From assembly GCF_004340665.1 (NCBI RefSeq), contig NZ_SLWO01000007.1:73623-137622 (forward strand): 64,000 bases of DNA, given 5' to 3'. This DNA is from Pedobacter psychrotolerans. GTDB lineage: Bacteria > Bacteroidota > Bacteroidia > Sphingobacteriales > Sphingobacteriaceae. This document shows, in pieces, positions 1-8,739 of this stretch (position 1 is the stretch's first letter; every line of letters starts with the position of its first letter). The notes under the pieces are model-generated. The model was not told where the DNA came from and made no database searches. It saw only the letters and a list, made by a program, of their open reading frames with translations. A program made the translations under genes and the position numbers.

Positions 1-274
1 TTCCTTGAATTCTGACTTGCTGTCCTGTCTCCGTCCACCAAAACGTTAACGCCACTTTATTAATTTCACTAATTTCAATACCCTTTCTTGAACTCATATT
101 CCCGGTAATAACAAATTCACCATCTACTATTTCTTTCAAGGATACGAATCTAGCATTCGGGAAGCCATCTGTTCCAATAGTAGATAGGCAACAAGCCGTT
201 GGTATACTGACTTTAGTCAAGCTAAGTTCTTTGATAAATAATTCGTTGAAATACTCAATTGGTGTGATATCCAT
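1..274 (-). CDS. Pyridoxamine 5'-phosphate oxidase-family protein (cut by window edge)
   Basis: Partial gene: the ATG is the complement of 272-274 and the frame stays open to base 1, giving 91 N-terminal residues. The segment PNARFVSLKEI followed by FVITGNMSSRKGIEI and VALTFWWTETGQQVRI matches the FMN-binding split-barrel fold of PdxH-type oxidases (cofactor contacts around the RFVSLK and SSRKG stretches). It may be a true PNP oxidase, which would make pyridoxal 5'-phosphate in the cytoplasm, or a general flavin-dependent relative. The C-terminal part needed to decide lies outside the window, so no gene symbol is given. Confidence 0.8.
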   Translation of the reverse strand, partial: MDITPIEYFNELFIKELSLTKVSIPTACCLSTIGTDGFPNARFVSLKEIVDGEFVITGNMSSRKGIEISEINKVALTFWWTETGQQVRIQG

Positions 275-458
275 TATGCTCTATTAATAATTAAACTACT
301 CTATTTATGATAGTCTATGCTAAAGGTATTGACCTATTAGCACCAGACTAATAAAATCAAAACGCTTAAATGATAAGATAGTTATCATCAGTTGGTAATC
401 TATTTTAGAGAAGATTATATCATATTGTCATAATTGAACGATATATCTCATGTTTTTA

Positions 459-749
459 TTATTCAGTTAGTAGTCTCACATAATTTAAGACAACGAGTAA
501 AATCAGTGTGACTAAAATATACCATTGAATTTTATTTACGCTTTTGGTTCCAAATTTCCTTACACAGATCCTGTCTACAATTAAAATCAATAATGGCAAT
601 GGCAGCCACAGCAAGTTTACCCAGCCTTGTAACCGCTGATTCATTCCAAGCTGATTGATCATAATGAGAGAAGAGATTATCAAACCAAATAAAGTAAGCA
701 GGCTCAACGTGAAAAAACCTGTTATTTTTAATGGTTTAGATGTTGACAT
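459..749 (-). CDS. Small three-helix membrane protein, function unknown
   Basis: A 96-residue protein starting at an ATG. Three hydrophobic segments are visible at about residues 10-32, 42-60 and 72-92, with a short basic loop (DRICVRKFGTKSVNK) between the second and third. I recognise no family. It stands alone between the oxidase-type gene and a larger membrane protein on the same strand. The hydrophobic pattern and the preceding A/T-rich leader support a real inner-membrane protein, but nothing indicates a role. Confidence 0.55.
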   Translation of the reverse strand: MSTSKPLKITGFFTLSLLTLFGLIISSLIMINQLGMNQRLQGWVNLLWLPLPLLILIVDRICVRKFGTKSVNKIQWYILVTLILLVVLNYVRLLTE

Positions 750-881
750 AAATACGAAATATGATATTTTTATCTGATAATTTGTAGATGCTTATGCTTT
801 ATTCAAAATTTAATTAGTTAAGTGCCTCACCTCCATAAAAAATTTGGACCAATCAAAATTATGGATGATCCACTCAACTAA

Positions 882-2237
882 TCAGGACAGTTCGATAAGC
901 GTGCCGCAAGTTGTCCAGATACTGCATACAAGTCCTAATAGCAACCAATATAAAAATACATCAATCTCTTTTCTCAATTTAATCAGAAATACGATAAAAA
1001 ACATCAGCGGACAAGTCACTATAAAAATGAAAATAATTGTAGCGATTGTTTCAAAAATATCATGATTAAAATCCGAGAGTAATATTCTCATCCCTACATG
1101 TAATAGCCAAATAAAAATCGGCGAAATGAAGCATAAAAGCCATTTCCAAACCAGTTTAAGCTTAAGCTGTTCAGGAAATGTCAAGCGGTAATTCTTAACT
1201 AACCATAGGATTATCCCTACCGCAAGCAAAATCAGAATCCCTATGTGGATATATTTGTTTCTAATGGTGTCTGCACGGGTATTGATATGGGTGGAAGAAA
1301 CGAGCTTATCATCATCAAATTGCTTGATGCTGGTTCGTTCACCTTTAACAAATGTTTGTATCACCACATGGGTACTACTGGTATCCCTAAATGTCCAGGT
1401 AGAGTCTTCAATGCCCATTTTGTAGAATCCCTCGATGATTAATTTATTATTTTTTGTTCTCGTAAATCTCCCGTCCAGGCGCCCGCCGTTAAACCTTAAA
1501 GCGTCTTTGCCCTGTGCTGTATTAATGGTCAGCTTGGTGACTTTTCCTGCAGGAATTAAACTGGTGCCATCTGCTATCATCGCCATAACATCTTTATCGA
1601 GATCTATAAGTGAACGGTTTTTATTAAAGTCATCATCCCTGATGGGCCTGCGGATGTATAAATGATCAATGCCAACAATAATTAAGGAATCAGTTTTGTA
1701 AAATTTAAATTCGCCATACGAAGTTGTATCGGGAATTTTAGTTGATTGCAATAGTACATATTGTGGCTGTTCAAAAGATTGAATATAACTTTGCTGACTT
1801 GTGGCACAGAACGAGAATATGGAAACAACACCGATGAATACAGCGCTTAATCTTGTTATTAATGGGTTGGTAAAGATTGTAGCATAACCATCTTTTATAT
1901 GAATCCATGCGACCAATAACATGGATAGGGCAATCAAATCTGTAGAATCAACAGTCCGCTGAATGTTGAAAACATTACTGATCAGTTCAATCAGTCTCCA
2001 TGCATATTCACTTTTCCAGTAGATAAACAGTACTCCAGTGAGAATAAAGATCCATAATTTGTGACGAGGAAAGATGGCCGACCAGAAAATTGGAAAAATA
2101 AATAATCCGCAGAAGTCTGAAAGTTTTCCGGTAAGTATATTATGGAAAGTTGCTTTCAGATAAAAGTCGTTAAGGAGTAAAAGCAGGAGACAAAAGATGA
2201 AAGGCAGAGATATCAGATTTTTTAGGCGATCATACAT
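882..2237 (-). CDS. Polytopic membrane protein with central extracytoplasmic domain
   Basis: A 451-residue protein from an ATG. About five hydrophobic segments lie in the first 150 residues, then a polar region at roughly 150-330, then about four more segments up to the C-terminus. The first helices contain the stretch NDFYLKATFHNILTGKLSDF. The polar middle is rich in beta-forming residues and repeats wording such as LIIVGIDHL, LTINTAQGK and LIIEGFYKMG, so it is probably a folded domain outside the inner membrane. I do not recognise the family. It has no obvious operon partner, since the flanking genes are separated by more than 100 bases. Confidence 0.7.
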   Translation of the reverse strand: MYDRLKNLISLPFIFCLLLLLLNDFYLKATFHNILTGKLSDFCGLFIFPIFWSAIFPRHKLWIFILTGVLFIYWKSEYAWRLIELISNVFNIQRTVDSTDLIALSMLLVAWIHIKDGYATIFTNPLITRLSAVFIGVVSIFSFCATSQQSYIQSFEQPQYVLLQSTKIPDTTSYGEFKFYKTDSLIIVGIDHLYIRRPIRDDDFNKNRSLIDLDKDVMAMIADGTSLIPAGKVTKLTINTAQGKDALRFNGGRLDGRFTRTKNNKLIIEGFYKMGIEDSTWTFRDTSSTHVVIQTFVKGERTSIKQFDDDKLVSSTHINTRADTIRNKYIHIGILILLAVGIILWLVKNYRLTFPEQLKLKLVWKWLLCFISPIFIWLLHVGMRILLSDFNHDIFETIATIIFIFIVTCPLMFFIVFLIKLRKEIDVFLYWLLLGLVCSIWTTCGTLIELS

Positions 2238-2386
2238 GTTGCAGCGGTTAATTTCTTATTAATACCGATAACGTAATTAAGTAACCTTGCATAGACGCTC
2301 CATTAAAAATCCTATTAAGTAGTAATGTAATTAGCTTATCCTGTTCGAATCGTAACTATGCCATGTTCAAAGAATTAGAAAGAACC

Positions 2387-2617
2387 TTATATTATTGTTT
2401 TCTTTTTAAATGCTTTTTTTGCCAGGGCATAAAAAGCAATCCCTATAATTGCACCTATGGCTGAATAGATAAGTACTTTTGACACACTTAAATTTTTCAG
2501 TAGTTCTCTAGTCTCTGGCATTATAGATGAGATTTCCGCATTCGCAACTATTGTATCTATCAATGCAAAGGTACTGCCTGCGATAATACCAATAATAATA
2601 AAATATGCAATCTTCAT
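2387..2617 (-). CDS. Small two-helix membrane protein
   Basis: A 76-residue protein when the ATG at the complement of 2615-2617 is taken as the start. A longer reading from a GTG at 2668 would add 17 polar residues (RERKTDTLYQNNTS) before the first helix and is less likely. Hydrophobic segments lie at about residues 3-24 and 48-68, joined by an acidic loop, and the C-terminus is a basic tail (AKKAFKKKTII). The topology fits a small inner-membrane protein of unknown function. Confidence 0.5.
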   Translation of the reverse strand: MKIAYFIIIGIIAGSTFALIDTIVANAEISSIMPETRELLKNLSVSKVLIYSAIGAIIGIAFYALAKKAFKKKTII

Positions 2618-2668
2618 CGATGTGTTATTTTGATATAGCGTATCAGTTTTTCTCTCCCGGCTTGACAC

Positions 2669-3163
2669 TTATTTAGTAATGGTTTTAGAATATCGACATC
2701 TAAACTGCCATTACATTTTCATCATAAAAGTGCTAAGAAAAATGAATTTAAAAAAGGCAATTAGATAGCTTATAGTAAAAGTCAGCATTTTTTTGTGGAA
2801 TTTACCTTAATGAAGAAAAAGGAAGAATAAAGTTAAGGGCGGCATTCATATCGTTAATTAACCTAAACAAAGCGGATCACAATGCTTATGGAAATAAGAA
2901 TACCTTCTATCTGGTTTGGATGTATGCATTAGCATTAAAAAAAAAATATTTCCTGTAGTTAGGTATTAATAATTTCAATAATTATTTAGTTACAAAATAC
3001 CGTAAAAAAAAGGACATCAGTTTTATTTAAAATTTATGAAAATACCTGATTTTAGGTAGATCTATATAGTGGTTTACAGTTATTTTTAATCTATTTAAGC
3101 CAAATTATTGGATATTGGCACTGCAGTTGCAATGGGCATTTTTAAATTAAAATTAAAAATTGC
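2669..3163. other. A/T-rich intergenic region without a recognisable gene
   Basis: This stretch holds several A-runs and T-runs and stop codons in all frames. I see no tRNA-like fold, no strong hairpin and no perfect promoter box. It presumably carries the promoter of the lipoprotein gene that starts at 3164. Confidence 0.5.
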
Positions 3164-3880
3164 ATGATGAAAAAAACAACAACAAACTTAACTGTGGTAG
3201 CCAAAGGATGTGCATTTGCATTAATTGTAGGTGTAGTGCTGCAATTTGCCGCTTGCTCTAAAAACAAAGATATTAATCCGAGCGATGAAGATATCTTGAG
3301 CAAGAAAATAGAAGATATTATTCCGCAACAGTATGTAGACAGCTTGACCAAACTGGGTTTTACTATAAATAAGGGTACTACGCCCCCAAATATCGATGGC
3401 TCTTATTTATTTAAACCTTTCACCATAAAAAGCAGTAATATACCCTACGATACCTATCAGCCGGGTTATGTGCTTATTGATGGCGTGGTTAAACTTTATG
3501 AGCAGAGTGCTAGCGAATTCAGCATAAAAATGTTGGGCAAAAACTTTATTGGAGCAGCAGATACCAGTGTCGTAACCGCTATTAGTGGAAGTGGAAATAA
3601 ATTTACCGTTTACGGAAAGGTAAAAGCTTACAGAAACGGCGGTTATAATTTTTACGCTTTTTTAATGTCTGGTGAAAAAGACGGCAATAATATTAAAAAT
3701 GGAATTGCAGGGATTATGAACATCGACGATTCTCACACCGGACCTAATACCATTGCAGAGGGACAAGGCAGAGTTGCCTTTGATGGCGATTATACTTCTG
3801 GACCTACAGATTTTAATAGCAAAACCGCTGTGATTACCGAAAGAAATACCATTAGCAGTAAACTATCCCAACTCAAATAA
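3164..3880 (+). CDS. Putative secreted lipoprotein, function unknown
   Basis: A 238-residue protein starting ATGATG. It has a type II signal peptide: a basic start (MMKK), a hydrophobic core at about residues 15-29 and the lipobox FAAC, with the lipidated Cys near residue 31 followed by SKNKD, so it should be anchored in an envelope membrane. The mature part is mixed alpha/beta with repeated short strand-like motifs and a GIAGIMNIDD segment near residue 190; I recognise no domain. It is a single-gene unit closed by a strong hairpin terminator two bases after the stop codon. Confidence 0.65.
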   Translation: MMKKTTTNLTVVAKGCAFALIVGVVLQFAACSKNKDINPSDEDILSKKIEDIIPQQYVDSLTKLGFTINKGTTPPNIDGSYLFKPFTIKSSNIPYDTYQPGYVLIDGVVKLYEQSASEFSIKMLGKNFIGAADTSVVTAISGSGNKFTVYGKVKAYRNGGYNFYAFLMSGEKDGNNIKNGIAGIMNIDDSHTGPNTIAEGQGRVAFDGDYTSGPTDFNSKTAVITERNTISSKLSQLK

Positions 3881-3881
3881 C

Positions 3882-3921
3882 AAAGAAAGCGGCTCGGAAA
3901 ATCTACCAAGCCGCTTTCTTT
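3882..3921 (+). terminator. Strong hairpin terminator
   Basis: A perfect 13-bp stem, AAAGAAAGCGGCT (3882-3894) pairing with AGCCGCTTTCTTT (3909-3921), with a 14-nt loop. It starts one base after the lipoprotein stop codon. The flanking A and T tracts make it able to work in both directions, so it could also stop antisense transcription from the right. Confidence 0.85.
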
Positions 3922-4107
3922 ATGCTGTTAAATTTACTAAAAAGTTCACTGAATTATTGCATATAGCACATAACTTGCTCCGACACAATCTTTTAATCAA
4001 GAAGGCATCTTTTGCAGATTGGCTTTATCAACAAATGTAGATAAGTAAGAAAAAGCTCGAAATTTGCGTTACTAAATAAATAGCTTCGTTTTCTATAAAT
4101 ACAACAT

Positions 4108-5373
4108 TTAGCGTGTATAGGTTAGTGTACCGAACCCCAACTGATCATAGCTACCACTGGTAGTTCCATAATCTCCACCTCCGCCTTCAGGCCTTATCTT
4201 AGCGGCGAATTGTGTCGTGTATGGAGCAGCTTTACCTTTGAGTTTGACGTAATAATTATAAACTAATTCCCAACCAGGCCGAATCGTACCTCTGCCATTA
4301 CTTGCAATAACGGTTTGGTTTACATTATTGCAATTATTGTAAGTAGTGTAAGGGACTGTATTTGTGGTATTGATGTTATAGCTTGCCACATATTCGCTTG
4401 CACCCAATAGACGAGGATTAACCTCATTAAATGGATTATAGTCTAGAAGATTTTGACCCTGGTTAGTAGCCATTGTACAAAATGCGCCTAAAAGAGGGAC
4501 AATCATACTGGCATGTCCCTGATCTCTGCCAGCTTCTTGAGGTTGTGACATACCATTGCAATACACGGCAGAACAGACTCTACCAATATAGCCATTACCA
4601 ACACCATTATTTCTGTAGTAATTAATTGCATAATTGACTTTCGTGGTGTCATCACATAAAATACCGATTGCTAGTACCGTACACATGTTTGACATATCCC
4701 AATTCAACCAGTAGTGTGTATCACATGTTCCATTATGCCTGTTCAAAAAATCGTATGACACAGGATAGTAGACTTTCAGCATCCAGTTTTTAAAGGCCTT
4801 AAAGTCTGCAGGAGCCCAGCCGCTATAATCCCGCATAATTTCTGCAGCGTTTGCCCATTGGTAACCCTGCAATCCTGCAGCCAGATCCGCATTAGAATCG
4901 CCGTCAATCGATGTGCAGGTTTTTGCCCAGGCGTTCATGATTTTTACCGCATTATTTCCACACGCCACATCTCCCATTATTTTCCAGCGCAATGCCTCCT
5001 GATAGGCGGCTGCGGCATCCTGGCATGCTAAAATATAATTCTCAGGTGCTTTGTTTGCCGGGGTACCTCTAACTATCGTGATTACTGGTCTTGCTATGTA
5101 CGTTGCTGATGAGTGATGGTTAGCAACCAGCTTGTTCCATCCGTCAAGCCAAGGTTGGTTTCCGGCATTTACATTGGTTGACATTCTGATGAAATCAGTC
5201 GCATTATGAAGCATACCCGGATGTACAATGGTAGTTACAGTGCTGGTTGAAACAGTGGTATTCGTTGTGTTGGATGCATCCGATAGCTGCGACAGATTAT
5301 CGGTGCAGGCTAAAATCAGCATCAATATAACGAAATATGGAACTATTTTAAAGATGGTTAATTTCATGATCAT
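4108..5373 (-). CDS. Alginate lyase-family lipoprotein
   Basis: A 421-residue protein with an N-terminal lipobox (LILAC, Cys near residue 23), so probably surface or periplasmic. After a Thr/Ser-rich linker, the HPGMLHNATDFIRM and GNQPWLDGWNKL pattern is the usual opening of the alginate_lyase (PF05426) alpha-helical toroid in Bacteroidota. Later hallmarks are the aromatic and His-rich core with NGTCDTHYWLNWDMSN and the segment EAGRDQGHASM, where the Arg, Asp and His pair are the expected substrate-site residues. Members cleave uronic-acid polysaccharides, or are uncharacterised; the substrate cannot be read from sequence. No SusCD pair of its own is adjacent: the neighbouring one is separated and linked to a protease. 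Confidence 0.75.
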   Translation of the reverse strand: MIMKLTIFKIVPYFVILMLILACTDNLSQLSDASNTTNTTVSTSTVTTIVHPGMLHNATDFIRMSTNVNAGNQPWLDGWNKLVANHHSSATYIARPVITIVRGTPANKAPENYILACQDAAAAYQEALRWKIMGDVACGNNAVKIMNAWAKTCTSIDGDSNADLAAGLQGYQWANAAEIMRDYSGWAPADFKAFKNWMLKVYYPVSYDFLNRHNGTCDTHYWLNWDMSNMCTVLAIGILCDDTTKVNYAINYYRNNGVGNGYIGRVCSAVYCNGMSQPQEAGRDQGHASMIVPLLGAFCTMATNQGQNLLDYNPFNEVNPRLLGASEYVASYNINTTNTVPYTTYNNCNNVNQTVIASNGRGTIRPGWELVYNYYVKLKGKAAPYTTQFAAKIRPEGGGGDYGTTSGSYDQLGFGTLTYTR

Positions 5374-5752
5374 ATTTTATATGCAGAATCTATAAGTTGG
5401 AAGGGATTCCATAAGGTAATTAATAACAGGCATTATCCGCTAAAACTTGTTTAACGGGATTTGTTTAATTTAAGTATCATTTAGCTTGTCAACAATAAAG
5501 TAAATGTAAAAATCAGCTTTGCATACTTAGCCGAAATATTCCGACTGACCACGAGCCCAACCGATTTAAAAAGGTATTAGCCAACTTCAAATTAGCCATA
5601 TCTCAACAGTACAGTTTTGAATTCCCGATGGCTCGTTACTCCCAGGTCCGGATTAGACATTTGAATTTGGCGGTTATACCAGTCAAAAAAAAGCTACAGA
5701 AAACTTCCGTTATTCTGCAGCAATTCATTAATAATTATTTACATTTTAACAC
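5374..5752 (-). other. Intergenic region with a possible transposase C-terminal remnant
   Basis: On the minus strand, bases about 5590-5695 read WYNRQIQMSN followed by PDLGVTSHREFKTVL, which resembles the C-terminal YNxxRxHxxLxxxTPxEF signature of IS3/IS481-type transposases. The signature is imperfect: the expected His is Met/Ser and an extra Pro-Asp is present. No other part of a transposase or inverted repeat is nearby. It could be a short relic or a chance reading. The rest is plain A/T-rich sequence. Confidence 0.25.
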
Positions 5753-6289
5753 CTACTTCTCCGCGATTACCTCGCCACAGGTCAGCATATTTTTAGGATA
5801 GTATGGGTTTTCAATCTTTTTTTCATCGCTTACCCAGGTAGTACCCATCATAGGGCATTTTTGTTGGTAAAGTATAGTGTTCTCTGGTTTGACTTTGTCT
5901 GCAATGGTCCAAAATTGTTCAGATAATTTTTCCATATACTTTCTTTGCTCATTGATATCCTTTGTTTCAGAAATCTGCGATGCTAGTTTTTTAATACTTT
6001 CCCTGGCTGTGGTGGCTGTATTCATCTCTTCCAAACTGAGTTTTTTAAATTTAAACTGGCCTAAAGCATTCGAGAATTCCCTGGCATAGCCTGCTGTTTT
6101 TTGAGCATCCGAAATAACCAGGCTATTTTTTATTCCCAGGTAAGTTTTCAGGATCAATTTCTTGAGGTCTTCTCTTTTCTGTGCCAGTTGAGGCGTTACA
6201 ACTTCTTGTTTTGAAGTCCTGGTTTGTGCATGCAAACCCATGTTTACACCGGCCATTAAGAGAATTATGATTAAAATATTTGTTTTCAT
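5753..6289 (-). CDS. DUF3347 domain secreted protein
   Basis: A 178-residue protein with a signal peptide (cleavage after HAQ, about residue 22). The helical middle and the C-terminal signature YQQKCPMMG, TTWVS, NPYYPKNMLTCG match DUF3347 (PF11827), a family often fused to or encoded beside heavy-metal or copper efflux proteins. The two Cys and the Met residues (CPMM, MLTCG) could bind a soft metal or form a disulfide; that is inference. It starts one base after the metalloprotease stop codon, so the two are almost certainly translated from one message, and it is the last gene of the sigma-FecR-SusC-SusD block. Confidence 0.8.
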   Translation of the reverse strand: MKTNILIIILLMAGVNMGLHAQTRTSKQEVVTPQLAQKREDLKKLILKTYLGIKNSLVISDAQKTAGYAREFSNALGQFKFKKLSLEEMNTATTARESIKKLASQISETKDINEQRKYMEKLSEQFWTIADKVKPENTILYQQKCPMMGTTWVSDEKKIENPYYPKNMLTCGEVIAEK

Positions 6290-6290
6290 G

Positions 6291-8738
6291 CTATGGGTTT
6301 AAAGTTGTTTTTTTGAGAATTTTTTCAATTTCTTTGCTGATATCAGTGAGATGCAAGTGATCAATACCTGAAGTCTGTGGCAACAGGATTTCTATCTTTT
6401 TTCTGATGTTCTTAATGTGCGCAATGGCTTCTAGCCTGACATCACTTCTTTGCGCACTGTTCATCGCTTTACCATCAGCCATCTCTTTTGGATTAATCAG
6501 CATAGCTACCTTTTCAATATAAGCACGTTGCAAACTTCTTAAATAGGTATCTTTTTTAAGATCAAGCGAGGGCTTCTTCCAAACGGTTTGCAACACATCA
6601 TTTAAAAATTCACTTACCGGGTAAGGATCTGTGGAGTACAAGGCTTTCTGATTGAGGTTAAACAGCAAACCGGCACTCAGAAACATATTTAAAATCTGAT
6701 TCTGCTGGTCTGAAATTTCTTCCATTGGTTTAACATTAATGAATGGTGATATGGAGGCCGGATACATCCACAGCGGGGCATCGAAAAGCTGGCGTCCAAC
6801 ATAATCTACCACGCTTTTCATTTTTTGCTTTGGAATTTCAGCATATACTACACCTTTTTCATCCACGCTTCTTTTGGTAACGTAACGGTTTCCAATGTTT
6901 TTCATCACATGGTACAGATAACGACTGTACTGCTTAACCACTTCTTTATGTAGTTCGGCCAGGTTATCATATTGATCACCCGATTCATATGTCCATTGAG
7001 GTAGATTAGCGACCACCCTTTTCAGGTTCTTAATCCCATAATCGCTGGCTAAGATAGCATCATCGCCTAAATCTTCTGCCTGACTTCTCGGATCTTCATC
7101 TTTCCCTTCGCCCCCAAACCAGAGTTTAGGATTTTTAGTCAGTGTATCCGTAGTCATTTTACTCAGCAATTTTTCTTCGGCATATTCATCCTGTTCCCCT
7201 TCAAAATAACGGTAGCCCCAATTAATAGCCCACTTATCATAAGCACCAATGCGGGCATAAATCCCTTTTGGTGAAATGTGATCTTCTGGTTGTGCTACAT
7301 AATTAAAACGTGCATAATCCATAATAGACACCGTATGTCCATTCTTTTCCACCCAGGCTTTATCGCGAAGTTTCTCAACTGGTGTCTGGCTGCTGGCTCC
7401 CATGTTATGCCTCAAGCCAAGCGTATGCCCCAACTCATGTGAGGAAACAAAACGAATGAGTTGTCCCATCAACTCGTCATCAAACTGCATTTTTTGTGCC
7501 CTCTTATCCAGCGGACCGGCCTGAACCATGTACCAGTTATGCACCAGCTTCATTACATTATGATACCAGCCTACATGGCTTTCCATAATCTCTCCACTTC
7601 GCGGATCACTGATCCGTGGGCCATAGGCATTTGGCGTTTCCGAAGCATAATACCTGATCACTGAAAAACGGGCATCTTCCAGGCTCATTGTGGTATCTGC
7701 CTCCGGCCATTCTTTTCCAATAATGGCATTTTTGAAGCCCGCCTGTTCGAAAGCCTTTTGCCAGTCGTTTATTCCCATGATCAGATAAGGCCGCCATTTT
7801 TTTGGTGTAGCCGGATCAATGTAGTATACGATCTGCTTTTTAGGTTCCACCAGAATGCCCCTCTTATATTTCGCTAAATCTTCCTTTTTCGGTTCCAAAC
7901 GGTAGCGTTGCACGAGGTATTTGGTTTGCGTACGCTGGTAATCCTCATCAAAAAGAATATATTTATTATTGAAATAGCCAACCCGTTCATCCGATATGCG
8001 TTTCCGCATAGGCACCTTTGGCAAAAGAATAACCGAGGTATTTAACCGTAGCGTAACTGCACCGGTAAGCGCCCCGGCTGGAATACCTAATCCCGTACTG
8101 GCATAGGTTTTGGTGGTTTTAATTTCAGTATTGATGGGATAGGTAGCAATACGCTCAATAAATGAACGGTCATCGGCCAGGCTATTTAATTTTTTAGTGG
8201 TTTTTTCTTCAGCAGAAATGGAAACCACAGGAATATCCTTCTTAAAAAAATCAGTTACATCAATTACATAGTTACCTGTTTTTGGATTTTTTGCTTTGAT
8301 ATCAAAACTCGCTACGATAGGACTCTCCTGCGATTGCATCACAGCCTGGTAAATGGGTCCTTCGGTATTTTTGGTTTCCTGGCGATACACCACCCCTTTT
8401 AAAAAGAGATTGTTATTGTTGCCTTTCTGAAAAAAAAGAGTTTGTTCATTTACTTTTTCGCCACCAAAGCTCCCGAAACCCTGCGGGGTAGTAATGTATC
8501 GGGTAACGGCAAGAAGATAACGCCCAAGTAAACTATCGGGCACTTCGAAAAACCATTTCTGATCTACCTGCCGCACATTAAAAAGACCATCCTGGCTAAT
8601 GGCCGTTACTGGAATAACTTTTGAATAATCCACAGGCGCTTTTTTAGCTGAACTATCTGGTTTGGCAACGGGTTTTTGACCAAATGCGGAAAGGGAAAGT
8701 GCAACTGCAAGCGGGAATATAATTGGTTTAAAATTCAT
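6291..8738 (-). CDS. Secreted zinc-dependent metalloprotease (DUF5117/DUF5118/DUF4953 type)
   Basis: An 815-residue protein with a signal peptide (MNFKPIIFPLAVALSLSAFG). The order DUF5118-like segment, DUF5117-like domain (about residues 90-300) and C-terminal DUF4953-like catalytic domain is that of the large Bacteroidota zinc-dependent metalloproteases. The catalytic motif HELGHTLGLRHN spans residues 434-445, with zinc ligands His434, His438 and His444 and general base Glu435, in the metzincin style. SIMDYARFNY about 30 residues later contains the expected Met-turn. It is secreted and probably acts on proteins in the periplasm or at the cell surface. It lies one base after susD, which ties it to that transporter. 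Confidence 0.88.
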   Translation of the reverse strand: MNFKPIIFPLAVALSLSAFGQKPVAKPDSSAKKAPVDYSKVIPVTAISQDGLFNVRQVDQKWFFEVPDSLLGRYLLAVTRYITTPQGFGSFGGEKVNEQTLFFQKGNNNNLFLKGVVYRQETKNTEGPIYQAVMQSQESPIVASFDIKAKNPKTGNYVIDVTDFFKKDIPVVSISAEEKTTKKLNSLADDRSFIERIATYPINTEIKTTKTYASTGLGIPAGALTGAVTLRLNTSVILLPKVPMRKRISDERVGYFNNKYILFDEDYQRTQTKYLVQRYRLEPKKEDLAKYKRGILVEPKKQIVYYIDPATPKKWRPYLIMGINDWQKAFEQAGFKNAIIGKEWPEADTTMSLEDARFSVIRYYASETPNAYGPRISDPRSGEIMESHVGWYHNVMKLVHNWYMVQAGPLDKRAQKMQFDDELMGQLIRFVSSHELGHTLGLRHNMGASSQTPVEKLRDKAWVEKNGHTVSIMDYARFNYVAQPEDHISPKGIYARIGAYDKWAINWGYRYFEGEQDEYAEEKLLSKMTTDTLTKNPKLWFGGEGKDEDPRSQAEDLGDDAILASDYGIKNLKRVVANLPQWTYESGDQYDNLAELHKEVVKQYSRYLYHVMKNIGNRYVTKRSVDEKGVVYAEIPKQKMKSVVDYVGRQLFDAPLWMYPASISPFINVKPMEEISDQQNQILNMFLSAGLLFNLNQKALYSTDPYPVSEFLNDVLQTVWKKPSLDLKKDTYLRSLQRAYIEKVAMLINPKEMADGKAMNSAQRSDVRLEAIAHIKNIRKKIEILLPQTSGIDHLHLTDISKEIEKILKKTTLNP

Positions 8739-8739
8739 C

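Noticed and set aside
4108..5373. Polysaccharide utilisation locus formed by the alginate-lyase gene and the SusCD pair
   Set aside because: About 380 bases of non-coding sequence and two protease-linked genes separate it from SusCD, and no other carbohydrate enzyme is in that operon.
5588..5695. Insertion sequence
   Set aside because: Only a short, imperfect transposase-like C-terminus is seen, with no inverted repeats, so it is listed only as a possible relic.
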